Origin: Pohlia nutans
Lineage: Eukaryota > Streptophyta > Bryopsida > Bryales > Mniaceae
Assembly: GCA_022496805.1 (NCBI GenBank)
Contig: CM040091.1
Coordinates: 22,620,336-22,684,335 of the forward strand
Direction of reading: 5' to 3'
Length of the DNA stretch: 64,000 nt
Position 1 is the stretch's first letter; each line of letters opens with the position of its first letter. The notes beneath the pieces are model-generated. The model worked only from the letters and a program-made list of their open reading frames with translations, did not search any database and had not been told where the DNA came from. The position numbers and the translations under genes are program-made. Positions 46,263 to 59,600 of the stretch are shown piece after piece.

Positions 46263-47198
46263 CCCTTAAACGTACCAGTCCTTTCTGGAAAAGTCAAAGT
46301 ACAGAATTATACAGAATTAAGCCTTGAAGAATAATCAAAGTATATTTTATAATATTTTCATGCATGAAATTAAGTGTTTCCTATGGGTCCTGAAATTTTC
46401 AGATTTTTTTTATTTAATATGACTTTTTTTTTTAAATTTAAGTCAAATACTTCACAAATTCATTTTAATTACAAAAAGGACTTTAAAAATTGATTAAATT
46501 TTGGATGAGATGCAAATCACAATGGAGAATCACATGATAGAGTTATCCTTAAAGTCCATCAAATTTTGAAGAAGATACCGTGAGTTTTGCTTTACTATAC
46601 TCTTATTTGTTCATTCTAAATAGTTAAAAGGTGTTTAAGATTTTGGTGGTCTATCATTATTAGGTGTGTAAGAGGTGTGTAAGAGCTTGGTGGTCTTCAA
46701 AAGTTTTCAAAAGTTTTTTGGCACCAAGAATAGAGCTAAAAAACTTTTGAAAACTTTTGAAGACCACCAAGCTCTTACACACCTCTTATACACCTAATAA
46801 TGATAAACCACCAAGATCTTCTACACCTTTTAACTATTTGAAGTAAAGAAATAAGAGTATAATAAAACAAACTCACGGTATCTTCTTCAAAATTTGATGG
46901 ACTTTAAGGATAACTCTGATATCATTGATATGTTTTCCATAAAAAAAAACTAGTTAAATTTTGAAATTGAAAAAGTAAACATCCCATGTAGTGTATTCAG
47001 AGCTTGAGCTGCAAAGCTTGCAAAAGAAATAATTTACTCAATACATGAGATTTTTAAGATTTGAAAAGTGGAGTGCAAACTAGACTTGATAAACTTCATT
47101 TTCTCTGTTGAGTGTATTAGCAAAAGAAATCATCTTTGAGATCAAAATTGGGTTTGACCAACAAACATCCAATAACTGGATGCGTGGACGTTTAGGGG
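46263..47198. mobile_element. piggyBac-like MITE with nested foldback (936 bp)
   Basis: TTAA at 46259-46262 and 47199-47202. Left end CCCTTAAACGTACCAGTCC; right end on the minus strand CCCCTAAACGTCCACGC. It is an inverted copy of 11111-11649 ('aaatatattttgtaatattt' type interior, 'ggagaatcacatgat'), about 400 bp longer because of the insertion at 46539-46917. Confidence 0.85.
46539..46917. mobile_element. Foldback element, near-perfect hairpin (379 bp)
   Basis: AGAGTTATCCTTAAAGTCCA at the left is matched by TGGACTTTAAGGATAACTCT at the right, and pairing continues almost to the centre ('aaaacttttgaaaactttt', 'gaccaccaagctcttacaca'). The loop is only about 20 bases near 46727. The matching piggyBac-like copy at 11111-11649 lacks it. 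One arm occurs in dapB intron 2 (23972-24045). Confidence 0.9.
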
Positions 47199-47743
47199 TT
47201 AATTCTTGTGAGATTCGAAATTTCCAGTGCTGTACTGTTATTTATACAACAATAAAAATAAAATGCCTTTAATACAAAAGCAAATATTAAAAGTTAAAAA
47301 TAAGCAAATCTATGATATATATTAAAGAAAGTAAACATGAATTATATTGAAGAAATCATTACGTAAAAGTAAGCGCCATTGCTAGAGAACAATTACACTC
47401 AAAGACGCTATTACATTTCGCACTGTAAGTAAAAGTAAAAAATCCGACGAGGGTAGTATGAATAAATGTCACCTGTACAAGGTCGACCAAAAAGTTCACC
47501 CAATGAGAAACTTCATCCAATACTCCCACTTGACTTCATATGGACACAATGATAGGTGACTAGCATTCCTACTAAAGTGTGTGATCTATGAGGGAGAAGT
47601 TAGCAATGAACCTTGAGTCTCTACAGGGCTTCATTGTTTCATCATGTTTATAAGTTTTGAGAAGTCTTAAAGGAGACAAGTGTTTTCAAATATTTTTAAC
47701 CATGGTTAGATTTTGAGTTCATTTGCTAAAGGCATTTAGTTAA

Positions 47744-48223
47744 CCCTTTAATGCCCATGGCACCAATTATAGTTGCGAAAGTGTGTTTATGGATGCCTGC
47801 GTTTAAATGACGTGGAATTTGAAAATGAGTTCTTCATGAGGTTTAGGGGCATGAAGGTGATCTATCCAGTGCACTAAAAATTAGTGAATTTGAGGTCTTT
47901 ATGCGTCAGATATGGCTAGAAAGGGTGACAAGAAGACTAAAAGTCTGGCCAAACCTCTTGCGTATCGCAAACCGTATGTTGCAACATTGTGAATGGTAGG
48001 AGCATTTTTTGAAAATCTTAGCACCCCAAACCCCTAAATCCCGGTGTGCATGGGGAACAGACCGTCTTGATTTTGCAGAGGCATCATTCCTCCCAATCAT
48101 CAACCATGTATTCAAAAAAATTCTTATACGTACAAATTCACCATTTTTCAGAGTTGCAGTCTGTTTTGAATAAAAAAAAAGAAGCAAAAATCATTTCAAT
48201 TTTTTGGAAATGGGCATTAAAGG
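47744..48223. mobile_element. piggyBac-like MITE (480 bp)
   Basis: TTAA at 47740-47743, then CCCTTTAATGCCCATGG. Right end 'tgggcattaaagg' (complement CCTTTAATGCCCA, 13 bp exact) followed by 'atcaa', so the right GTTAA has changed. No coding content. Confidence 0.7.
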
Positions 48224-48510
48224 ATCAATATAGTGATGTCACAATGTTTTAATTAGACAAACAACACTATATAGTTACATATTAATATAATATAGTATGG
48301 AGGCTTGTAGCCAATTTTTTCCCACAAAGAAAATTGTCAAATTAAAAAATGCGACTTCCATTATCATTGTATTTTTTATAAATGTTTATTCTTAATAAGG
48401 TATGTAATTTTTGTGTCACTCTCATTATTCTACTGAACGTGACAAGGGACCTTAAATAAACAACCATTTAATGTACGCCAATCTAAAGAAAATTATGTCT
48501 CATTTAAATG

Positions 48511-48650
48511 AATAATATTATAGGAAGCCCTTTTAGTTGCACGAGGAAGAAAAATAATACCGCACATGAGGATGGAATTTAATAATATTATAGGAAGCCC
48601 TTTCAGTTGCACGAGGAAGAAAAAGAATACCGTACATGAGGATGAAATTC
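48511..48650. repeat. 70-bp direct duplication
   Basis: Two copies of 'aataatattataggaagccc ... catgaggatg.aatt', 48511-48580 and 48581-48650, with three or four differences. Confidence 0.9.
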
Positions 48651-48659
48651 AGAGAGCCA

Positions 48660-50622
48660 GGTGTCAAAATTGAATCTCTACATTAGATTTTGAGAGGTCC
48701 ACATCACCCTTAACCAATCACAAGATGACATTTGGCACTTTCGGACAGAAAGTAATTAATTAATGTCGAAACCGACCACGATGTAGGGTGTAATTGCCAT
48801 TCTACAAATTCTGTAGCCAATCAAGGCAAACTGAAAGAATGAAGAGTGAAAGCTGCGGCCGGCGTGACCTTCCAAAAAAGAGAGAGCAAATTCCAAGCCA
48901 GATTCCACGCAGAACATGTCGCCCGTTCCATGCTTAACCGCCGTCTCTTCACAGGACTGATCTTTAACCCTTCCTCAACCATCTCCTGACCACTTCACTT
49001 CGAGCTCAATCGAAGCTCACGATCGAGGTCTACCAGAGTCGGAATCCGTTTTTTATTTGTATAACAACCGCTGCTCCAAGTTTCAAGCAGTCTAATCAAC
49101 TTATTCGAACCGAGATCGAGAATTTGTGGAGCTGCTTCGGAGGTGAGGGGATCGAGCTCTCCATGCGCTTAGAATGCTTGCAAGTAGAGCGTGGTCGCAT
49201 TCTTTGGAGAATGCTTTGATTGTGTGGCATTGTAGTTGGCTGTTGAGGACCTTGGGAGTTCAGTGTACATGCAGCTGAGTGGAGAGGGGAAGAGTTTGAG
49301 CGGAGAACCTGAAATTGCGAGTCCTGAGTAAGTTAGGGTTTATTGTGTGTGATAAGATTAGGCCAAATGCAATTTAATATGAGTATTGTCGATAAGTTAA
49401 TTGTCCAGGTCTTACTGTGCGTTGTTTGGAATTAACGGTTCAATTTTCATCGAGTCTGAGTGGAGCTTCGGAGGTGTGGAAATTAGGTCGATCGTCTGAT
49501 ATTTGTTCATTTCCAGCATTAATGCTTGCAAGTAGAGCGTGGCATAATTCCTTTGTGAATAGAATTGGAGATTATATTGTCACTGAGTTTGAATGTTGAG
49601 GAGTGTGAGAGTTACAGTGTGGTTGAGTTTGAGCGGGGAAGTCGAAATTGCGATTGAAAAGGTTAGGGTTTAGTGGATGTTAGTGGCTGGATCAATAAGA
49701 TTAGGTCGAATGCAATTTTAATATTAGTGCAACATTTTGTAGAGCATTGCGTGTTCAACTGCCTCCAAAATCTTAGTAAGGTGATTTTAGGGTTGGATTG
49801 TGGAGTTCTGAGGTTTTATGCGCTGCTGTAGAGTGAGAGAATTTTGAACTTCGCATTTGTTGTCAGCGTTTTGAGCTGTCAGCATTTGCAGCCACGTACG
49901 GTATTGCACTAATTCTCATATGGTCCCCATTGCTCATTTATCAGTCGTCGAAGTTGCCGGGCGAAGTGAGCTGTACGTGTATCGTTGGAGGTCAGAAATG
50001 GCGTTTCCTTATTTGGAGTAGGCGCTTCTGGAGCTAAATTTTACAGGAATCGAAGTGGCTGATTCAACACTGTGCGATCGGAAAATTAGCGATCCGAGAT
50101 CAGGGGATCGTAATGCGCGCTCACATTTCACGAAGCTGAATTTTTTTCAGTATCTTGTGTGTCCAAGCTCGGATTCGAGAGCGGTGGTTGGAGAACACTA
50201 AGTTTGAGCAATTGCATATAGTGCTCTCAGCTTCTTCGCTTTGGATTCACTTGACTCCAGTGTAAGCTTATTCAGAGTAAACTTAGGAGCTAATATCTTT
50301 GGTCCTACTCTGGGCACGTTAGAGTTGCGGGAAAAAGCATTGGAGTCTGTTAAGGTAAAAAAGCAAGCACGTCAATGCACATGAAATTGTTCTTGCAGAG
50401 TCTTGTACCAACCGCAGACGATGTGGGCTTCAGAGCAACTTTAGGTTACACTACTGAATTCCGAGATATATACATGAAGCGATGGACAATTCTCACTCAC
50501 AGGCTGGACCCTCGAATTCTCGGAGTCCTTTTCAATCTCCCCGCTCGGTGTGTTGCCATATCCTCTTATTTTAACTTGAATTCCCTGTTTTCTGCTTAGG
50601 TTAGTGCATTGCTCGTTACGAT
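48660..50622 (+). other. Probable promoter and 5' leader of the SFI1-like gene
   Basis: Less AT-rich than the DNA to its left. Two blocks of about 210 bp are alike: 49165-49390 and 49513-49740, sharing 'atgcttgcaagtagagcgtgg', 'agtttgagcgg', 'ttagggttta' and 'aagattagg.c.aatgcaatttaat'. A telo-box-like 'gttagggttta' is in each. Short open frames occur (for example 50375-50599) without motifs. I take this as untranslated leader with possible upstream start codons. Confidence 0.5.
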
Positions 50623-53600
50623 ATGACTGCTAGAGACATGGCCCATGTTTTTGGTATGCAGCTTACGGTATTGACGAAACAACACATTTTTCTTTATCAT
50701 TGACTTGTCCAATTTTTTTAAGGCTTTCTTTCTCTTGCTTCAGCTTCATCTTAGTTAGCAGTTGAGAATATGTCTGCTTTTATATGCAGGCACAAGCCGG
50801 AGGGGGAAATGCTCCGGCAAACAATTTTGCATGCTCAAGCATGTCTGGCATATCGAGCCGAACCAGTCCTCTGGGCGGCAGTCCAGGGCTGAACAAGTCA
50901 GTAGCATTTAGCAAGCCTACGTCCACCGTCATTCCTGGAGGGAGCCCAGTTGGGAGCTCTTTCACAAGGATGGGAGGAGGATTCGGAAACAACTCTGGCC
51001 ATCCACCAGTTGGGCAACATCAATCGACGCTTCGAGCTGGACCACGCCTGCGGGCCGAAGGTTTGATGGTGCCCCCCGCTTCTGATGCTGCTACTTTACG
51101 TCGACAAGTGGCGGCTTTGCAGATTGATTTAGAAGCACACATTGACGGCGAGCAGCGCCTGCAAAGCATAAATCAACAACTTCGAGAAAGGTCCTCTTAC
51201 ATTGTCCAAATCTGTTCTCGCTCTTTGCAAATTTACCTCTCTCCATTTGCAGCTTTCGCATTTCTAAAATCGCACTTACAGAAACAATGTCACAAAAATC
51301 TACCAATGTATAATATAGTTGAAGAGGGTGATGCTGTGTCTATTTAACGAAATTCTCGTATAGTAGCTCTAACCACTTGTAATTAAGAGGGGCAACGGTG
51401 ACAAAAAGTTGAGGGTGGGATGTTGACGAGGGCTAATAGTCAGGAGGGGCAGTTGAAATTTCAGGAGTATATTTGCAGTTTGCGTCAAACTTGCCGATCA
51501 TTTCTTCCATGATCAACACGGGCCTGTGCGACAATTGTACTAGAATTTTAATCATGGTATATGCACGCTCTTGCAGGCTGGAGCTGTACATGAAGCAGAA
51601 TCATGAAAATGTAGAGCGAGCTGAGAGCGAGCTTAATACTCTCCATGAGGATATGGAGCAGACTCTTGAGCTGCAGCGTCGGTTAGCTCAAAGGTAGAGC
51701 CAGAATCTCGGACTAGAGTCCTGAAAATGACGTTTGATTGACCGTAGTCAAAAGACTGCTACTATATGCTCTCCTTTGACAGGTCCGTAATTAGTTTGTC
51801 ATCGTTTTCCCAGCGCTCTGAGGATAATAACGTGTTGTCACGAACTGACCCTGTGATACAGAATCTTGTTTTAATATCTCTGCATGGCCATCCCGTGACC
51901 ATTATAGAGAGTTACTAATTGGTGATTTCTTTCCAGAGCAACGGCCCTTGAAAAAGAGAAAAAAGAAATAGAGAGTGTTCTACAACGAAGGGTCCTAGAA
52001 TTCGAAACTGAGAGGTCCGCTCTTCAGAATCGCATTCAGAACATGAATGAAGATTTGCGGGAAAAGGCCGAAGCTCAGGAGAAAGTCAATCAGCTTCAGG
52101 TGAACCGGCGCTTTCAGGGATTTATGTCTGGTTTTTCGGAAGATGTTCAGACTTTAGTGGTGTTAAGTCGTAGTGAAAAAGTAGCTTGAAAGAGAGCGTT
52201 GAGCGCATAATCATGCACGATAGCAAGAATCCCATTTGAAAATAAACTGTTGAGATTCCTGTTAGATGCTTCCGACTTATGAGCATAATTACGAACCCAG
52301 TGCTCGGGACTTTGCAGAGAACTGGGGATTCGGAACTGCACCTTTTTTTTATGCACGAAGTGCGCAGGACATAAAATTTCGCTTTTGGTCTGTGCAGGCG
52401 GAGCTGTTATCCACTCTGGACGTTAAGGCCAAACTGGAGGAACGACTTGCAACTTTTGCCGAAGAAACAGCATTTTTGAAGAAGAAAGCTGACGACTATA
52501 GCAATGAGCTTCGAGATCTAATTCTAAAGGTAAGAGGATATAAGCTGTTTAGTTTCCCTGTATTTGGAATCCCCTTGGCTCCACTCCTAATATCATTGAA
52601 TTTATTACCTTTGGTGGCTTTAGTTCCCATGTAGGATGAAGGTCATCTCAATCGTAGATTTCTATAGTTTATTTTCATATACAGGTATCAAGATTAGCAA
52701 ATTGGTTTTATGATGTTCCATGGTGTTAGCTCTACTTGTTTCAAAGGCCCTTGCAAAATTATGAGGTGATGGTACTTGTCAGAGAACTTGTTAATCTTAC
52801 CTCTATAGAAATACAGGAGCAATTGGATCAAAAACTGGACAGAATGGGAAGGAAATCAGTGACCCGTCGGGCTTTCATAAATTTTCAAAAGGGAGTTAGG
52901 GAGCAATGTATTGATAGGGCTAACGTAGTACGCGCCGAACGGCAGTACAGAAAATATGGTTGCAAGAAAATATTCAAATATTTGCGGATGGCCGCTTATC
53001 GTGCATGCATAATGCGTCGAGCATATAACCGACAATGCCAGGTATTTGATTTTATGATTACCCTTCAAAATCGGACTATTTTTCTTTCTGATAATTGAAG
53101 GCTTCTGCTGTCTACAGAACGTATGATAATAGTGGGAAGGAGAGACATTATGTTCATTTGATGAAGACATCATCAATTTTGTTGTGCACTAGAAGCATCT
53201 GTCTTAACACAGCTGGTTCGTTTAAGTACATTATATTCTACGCCAAGTTTTCACTTCTCTTCTTCGATGCTTTACGCATTTTCAGCTTTACATTTGCATG
53301 GCTGAAAAGTTTAGCAAGGAAGTATTTTTAAATGCAATGATCGTAAGGTCGACGACGTATGGTCGACGAGGAAAGCAGTTAGTTTAATCGTCAATACTGT
53401 GCACAATGATAATTCATTTAACTTAATTCACTCGGGAATTGCAGGCTGCTTTTCAAGCATCTTGGAGAATATGGAGGTTAAGCACCATTGCTACAAAAAG
53501 GGGATCCATTTCACTGAAAAGACAAGCAGCTGCACGTGTGAAAAATGGAATGCATGGTTGGGTGGCCTATATGATCCGCTTACGTCTCAATCCAGAGCGA

Positions 53601-56600
53601 ATTGTAATGGCGGAGAAACATTGGAATCGGCGTTGCCAGCAGACCTGCTTCGGTGCGTGGTCATGGCTTGTTAAACAGTGGAGGATACCGCCTAAAGAAG
53701 AGAAACTTCTCACGACGAAAGCCATGAGGCACTACAATAAAATGACATTGCGTTATTATTTTTTGTTGTGGCAAGACTGGCTCAAAGGTTATGCCCGACC
53801 GAAGAAGAAAAAATTTGCAGTCGTGCAGACACATATCAACAAGATGATAATGAAGCAAGCTATAGCTGCGTGGCGATGCATATTACATGTTAGATGGGTT
53901 CGCCGCATGAAATATGAGGAGGCAATCAATCTAAGCAAAAATTACTGCATAAAACGCGGTTTCACCAGGTCGTTTACATTCTTTTTCTTGTGAAGTGTGC
54001 TTCGGATCTTTACCTATGTGATGGTGGTCGATGAAGGTTCAGGAGTAACACATTCGGAAGTTTTTAGTCATCTCTCTCTGATTCAGGGATAATTTTTAGG
54101 AATGGTGATGATTGTTGTGGTTCATTCTTCTAGTTTTAATTAAGTTTCCTATTCTTATTTCTGCGATCAAGACTGCTACCCTGTTCAGCCTTCAGGATTA
54201 TTTCACCTCGGTAATTCTTCCTCTAATAGTAGAGTTTCATATTTATTTTTCTGCTGAGTTCAAGCTGCATGGACATCTATTCTTGAGCATAGTGGTTCAT
54301 TTTTAGTTCAAACAAGAGTTCTTTACTCTTCCCAGTCATCAAGACTGCAGTCAAACAGGTTCCACTGGATAGGAGCATTTTCTTCTGGACACACTGATTT
54401 AGAAAATTTCTGCACAAACCAAAATGAATCAATGGCTTAATTGAAATCAAATTGACTCACTTTGCACCGAGGGTAAATGGTGTATTCTCTTGTAATCTTT
54501 GTGCAGGTGGCTAGAAGGCGTAAGTGAAGAAAAGCTCAGCAGGCTACGCAAATCCCAAGCCATCCAAGTCAGAACTTATAGACAAGCACAGTGGGTATTC
54601 AGATGCTGGCGCAATTTTCTTCAACATCAGATGCACATGCGCATTTATAAGCAAATGGCTTTTCGACATTATCTTCGCGCCCTTTCTATCTCGGTCAGAA
54701 AACCTCAACTTTCTCGACCGCTTAGTGGTAATGCTACACATTGGCCAGTTCAAATTACTTACTCTCTCCAGCTAGGCTGATTCTTAACAAATGGTTGTCA
54801 GTGGTAGACATTTAGGTGGTTCAGATAATCAAAAGATTCAGCGCCCATGAAACTGTCATCATGTGTGCAGGCTTTTCTGCTTTCTGCTGAAAAATTGTTT
54901 GCCGCGTTGCCAAGTTCTGGTACTCACGTGTAGATTTTCTTGATGTCTTATCCAATTTTTTAGAGTTTGCAAACCTGGAGAGAAAATATCAATTACGTTA
55001 AGGCACAACAGAGAGCTACAGCAGAAGTAAACCAGGCGCTTACAAGGGCAGCGATGGTATTTTGGCGAGACTATCATGTATACAAATCTATTAAGTAAGA
55101 TTCAGCTTGAGAATTCTTATTACTTTATCAGTGACTTCTTGCAGAGTCTTGCATATATATGAGAGATCTCAAACACATGAGATGAACCCTACTTATTTGC
55201 AGATTTCGTATTGATGCAGGAAAAAGCAGGATTACAGGGCTGCAGTATATAGAAAACGGAAACAAATCAAGGTGAGCTTACAACCATATTCTGCTCAAAT
55301 CTTCTCACCATCCTAGCCCAAACTGGTCTTTGCCCAACAAGTGAGCACTGACAACTTCAGTAGTAAAACCCACCTGTTGTACTGCCTTTAGAGAATAATG
55401 AACATGCATATTTTTATGTGTGTACAGCTGACAAAATCGATACTGAGATGGTGGTGGGAACAAATGGCATGGAAGCGTAAGGCCATGCAGTTAGATTGCT
55501 TATTGGCAGTGCGGCGTCGCCGGACGCTACTCATCCAAACTCTGCATGCCTGGATGCATGCCACTTTTGATGGCCTTCTGCTAGCAAATGCGAAATTTCA
55601 CGAGGATCTCTTGGAAGCTCAGGTGCCTAGCTTCCTAATTCGTGACTGATGACCATCCTTTGTATGCCATTCATGTTTGGAATTCACGTTTAAGGCAGAG
55701 CTTATTCTATGATGTGAGCAGAGTCTCATCTCGAATTGTTGTCGGGTTTTCTGAGCTCAGAAGACCCACCAACTTCTAGTTCCTAAAGCATTCGTTACTC
55801 TATTTAGAGGAATGCATGCGTTTGATTCTCACTTGAGTGTTGCAGTATAGAATTTCCTCATAGGTGATTCTTCTTTCTTTTTCATTAAGATGTGTAACAA
55901 CCAGTCTTTCAACTGCATAACATCAGGGTAAGTGCTTTTGATGTCTTTACCGTCACTAAATATATGCCTTTGTAATGAACTAAGATGAAGCAGAAGAGCT
56001 TATAACAAGGAGAGGGTGTTTGAACTAGCATGATTGCACAAATATAATGGAGAAATTTAAAAACTTGCAAGTGAAGCACATATACCAAGGTCGTTACATG
56101 AAGAAGTTGGTGTGAATTAGCCAAAATACCAGATCATATAATCTTGACAGTTTCTGCTGAAGATAATCGTTTTTCTTGTAAGTCCTCTACATCTTAAATA
56201 TGCATGTGTGGTAGGAACGACTCGAAGGAATCGAGAAGGTGTCCATAGTAGTAAATCTGAACACCAGACAAGTCTCTTCATATCAGCACGTACTATCAGA
56301 TGCGGGATTTTTCTTCGAAACAACTTGTAGCCATGAAACCTTTACGAAGTGCTTCAGCACAAAGGTTCCATTCAAATAAGATTTTTTCCGAGGACTTGAC
56401 AAGGCTGCAGTTTACTAGCATTAAGACTCATCGATTTCTATGCCGAATTTCTTTAGCTGTCAGAACGCATACTATAGTAGCTGTTGGTGAGTATCAAGGA
56501 ATATGAGATTTTCGCCTTTAAGCGATGTTCATTACTAGTCTCCAGAACTGCCCACACTGAATCATGTGACAGATTCGCTCTGGACTCTTGAAGCGGTAAT

Positions 56601-59600
56601 AGCAGAGATGATGATGTGCTTGTTTTGCTCTCACTCGCCTTTTGTTTCGATGTCTTTGATGATTTTGAAATTTCTTCCTGGAGCAAAATCCTAGTCGTTT
56701 TTTGTTACTAACCCCGTACTGGAGTCAGGGTGTAGAAGATTTCTTCGCTGGCTCCGACCAAGGACGGCATGACATGATAACCGCATATGTATCTGATAAG
56801 AATTTGGACTGTCCATTGTTCAGGCACAATTCGAGGAACAGAAACAACAGGTAACGACAGTGGACGTGGAGAACCTTCAGTTGATTGACCGTCTCCATAC
56901 AATGGCATCAGAAATAGCATGCCTCAAGGCCAATGTCTGTGAAAAGGCGAAACAAGAGGAGGATCTTCATCGTGCTCTAGAAGATGGTGCCGTTCTTGAA
57001 AGTTCCATGCAAGGTGAGATTGAGCAGCAACATGAACGAGCTGAGGAGCTCGAGCTTGAGATTCAAAGCCTTCAGGTATGCTCACCAATTCTGCTCGTAT
57101 TGTCGACTCTAGTGCGAACTTTATTATTACCTTCTAATGCATTCACCCTTGACCTCTCATGGTGACCAGATTGATCACATTCTCAGTGTAAAGGTAAGCA
57201 ACTGGGCGTTCAATGGTTAAAGCGCTTCGAGTGCCTCTCAGCAATGGTCTCGAGTTGATTCTTAGATGTTTTGCAACTTGTGGGGATATTGCTTTATGCC
57301 TTAGAACTGTAATATACCCTGTAATCCATGTAAAGAGTAATGCTATTAAACGAATTCTAAACTGACAATCACTGTTGTTGTTTCATTTAGTTAGTACCCT
57401 ACATTTCTTTGATACAAACTAACACCGCTGCTGGGACCACAACGACACAGAAAAAGCTCCAAATGAAAAATGCAGAGGACACTGCTGGAGAGATTCATCA
57501 TACCCTGGAAATTCAAAACTTGGAACAGGCTCTTAAGGAGCTCCGCCTCCAATTGGCTGAGAGAAATTCTCAAATTGATTCCTACGAGAAGGTTTGTGTC
57601 AGATATTGCACTTTATTCTGTATAACTTTATATATGATCGTTGACCCATTTTTTTGTCACATAATATATATATTTCCAATAAATATTGACTCCAGTTGCT
57701 TCATCTAAATAGTCGTCTATCGGGGCTAATTGCTGTGCCCAGGCCTTGAAAGAAACCGCCGAGAGACTCGAAGGAGCATCGGATGAGTCTCAAGAGAAAC
57801 TTACAAGCGCTTTTGAGATTGCTGGATCGTTAAGGAAACTGCTGGAGGACCGTGAGAATCAATTTGCCACCTTAGAAGGAAATTGCCGGGTAAGGAATAT
57901 ATGAGAAAGCACGTCTCTTTGTACGTTAGCAGTGTTTATTGTCGATGGCTACCCCCAGCCTTTCTATGTTTCTTCTTCTTCAATATCTGGCATTGGCTGC
58001 TGTCAGATCGTCATCATCATATGTGTGCTGCTATGATTGCCCTACTAACGTTTTTCTTTTGGAACAATACAGAGGCGCGAACTGGAGTTGGGAGAGGTGC
58101 AACGTAAATTGGCAGTGGCAAACTGCACATTGTGTGAAACTGTCGAATGCAGAGATGCACGCATTCAAGAGCTGGAGAACATGCTTTGTGAAAAGCAGCA
58201 AGAGGTACTGTCTTATTTCTAACCGAACTGAGGTTTTCATTCTGTCGTACAAGGTGCACTTACATGCAATTTCGTCATTTTTCAAAACTCCTGCACGTAA
58301 AAAGGCCAATTTTTCAAACTCAAGCAAACAATTTGTATGAAATTGGTGTTGCAGGTGCAAGAGACGCAACAGCAATTACAGGATCTGGATCTAGCAATGG
58401 ATCTCAAAGAGAGTCGTGTACGGAAGTTGGAATACGAATTAAAGCTTCTGTCTGGTACGTCATTTCATCTATGTTCTTGTGCAGGACACCAAGTTCATGA
58501 ACTCGTCGAGACTAATTGTTGCATTTTAAATTCGCAATCAAATACCATGTACCACTGTTTACTTACGTATCATTCCTTTATCATTTTATTTTTCAGGCCA
58601 TAGAACTTTTCAGACCATCCCATCTTGCCTTTCTGCCACTCCTTCAACCATAGAACTTTCGGCTTGCAATTCCATAATTTCTTATTAGTTACGGAGTATA
58701 TGAAACCAGAAGTTTAGGAAATGATTTGCTTCATCTTCTGCTCTGTGAAACTTCATCACAGAACAAGCAGCCCTGAAGACAAAATCGTTCGTTTCAAGTT
58801 TAAGTTCCTGGTCAGCAACGCCGCAATTCAATCATGATGCGAAGGGTTCTCTCGGAGGGGGAATTCATTCTCTTAAAGTGAAGGAGTCCATTCGCAATAC
58901 TTACAACGAAACCAAGAATGCTCTACAACAACAAGGTGCTGGTACTGTTGGTATACACTCAGTCGTCCTTCCTGTTTCTGTATATCCTTACTCTGTCAAG
59001 CACTTTACATCCAGTTAGTTTAGAATATTAGTCATAGATTATTTAAGTACGTGTCACAGATCCAACGAAGCTTAGTGTTTCCTGAAGTGTATATAACACT
59101 GTAAGTTATACCTGTGATGTGATACAACTGAAGCATGCATCTGATGATGCTCACGTTAGAATTCCAACAGGTACGAACTTGGAAGGAGGAACATCGATAG
59201 GAAGAAATCTTACCAACGGATATGTTCCTCAACCCTCCACCTCAATTCCTGAAGACCGACAAGGGGAAATGCCAGGTAACTTCACTGACGGTCCTGGAAC
59301 CTTACCCGTAGCCGACTTCATTCAACCCCAAGAGGATTCCACACCCCCTCTTGATAAGCCACCAGATAAGCCACCCGAGGTTCGTGCGCCCCGGCCGGCG
59401 ATACAGTCATCATACCACGTAGAGTCCCCTTCGGCATCACATACGGGCATGTCCAAGGAACGTGCAGCACACATGGATATGGGTACTGAAACTTCTCAGC
59501 AGCCAGGGATGCCAAGCGAGGACTCACTCGATCAGGAGAGTCGTTCAGTGTTGTTGTATCAGGGGCAAGATATGTCGCAACCTGACTGGGAGACCTCTTT

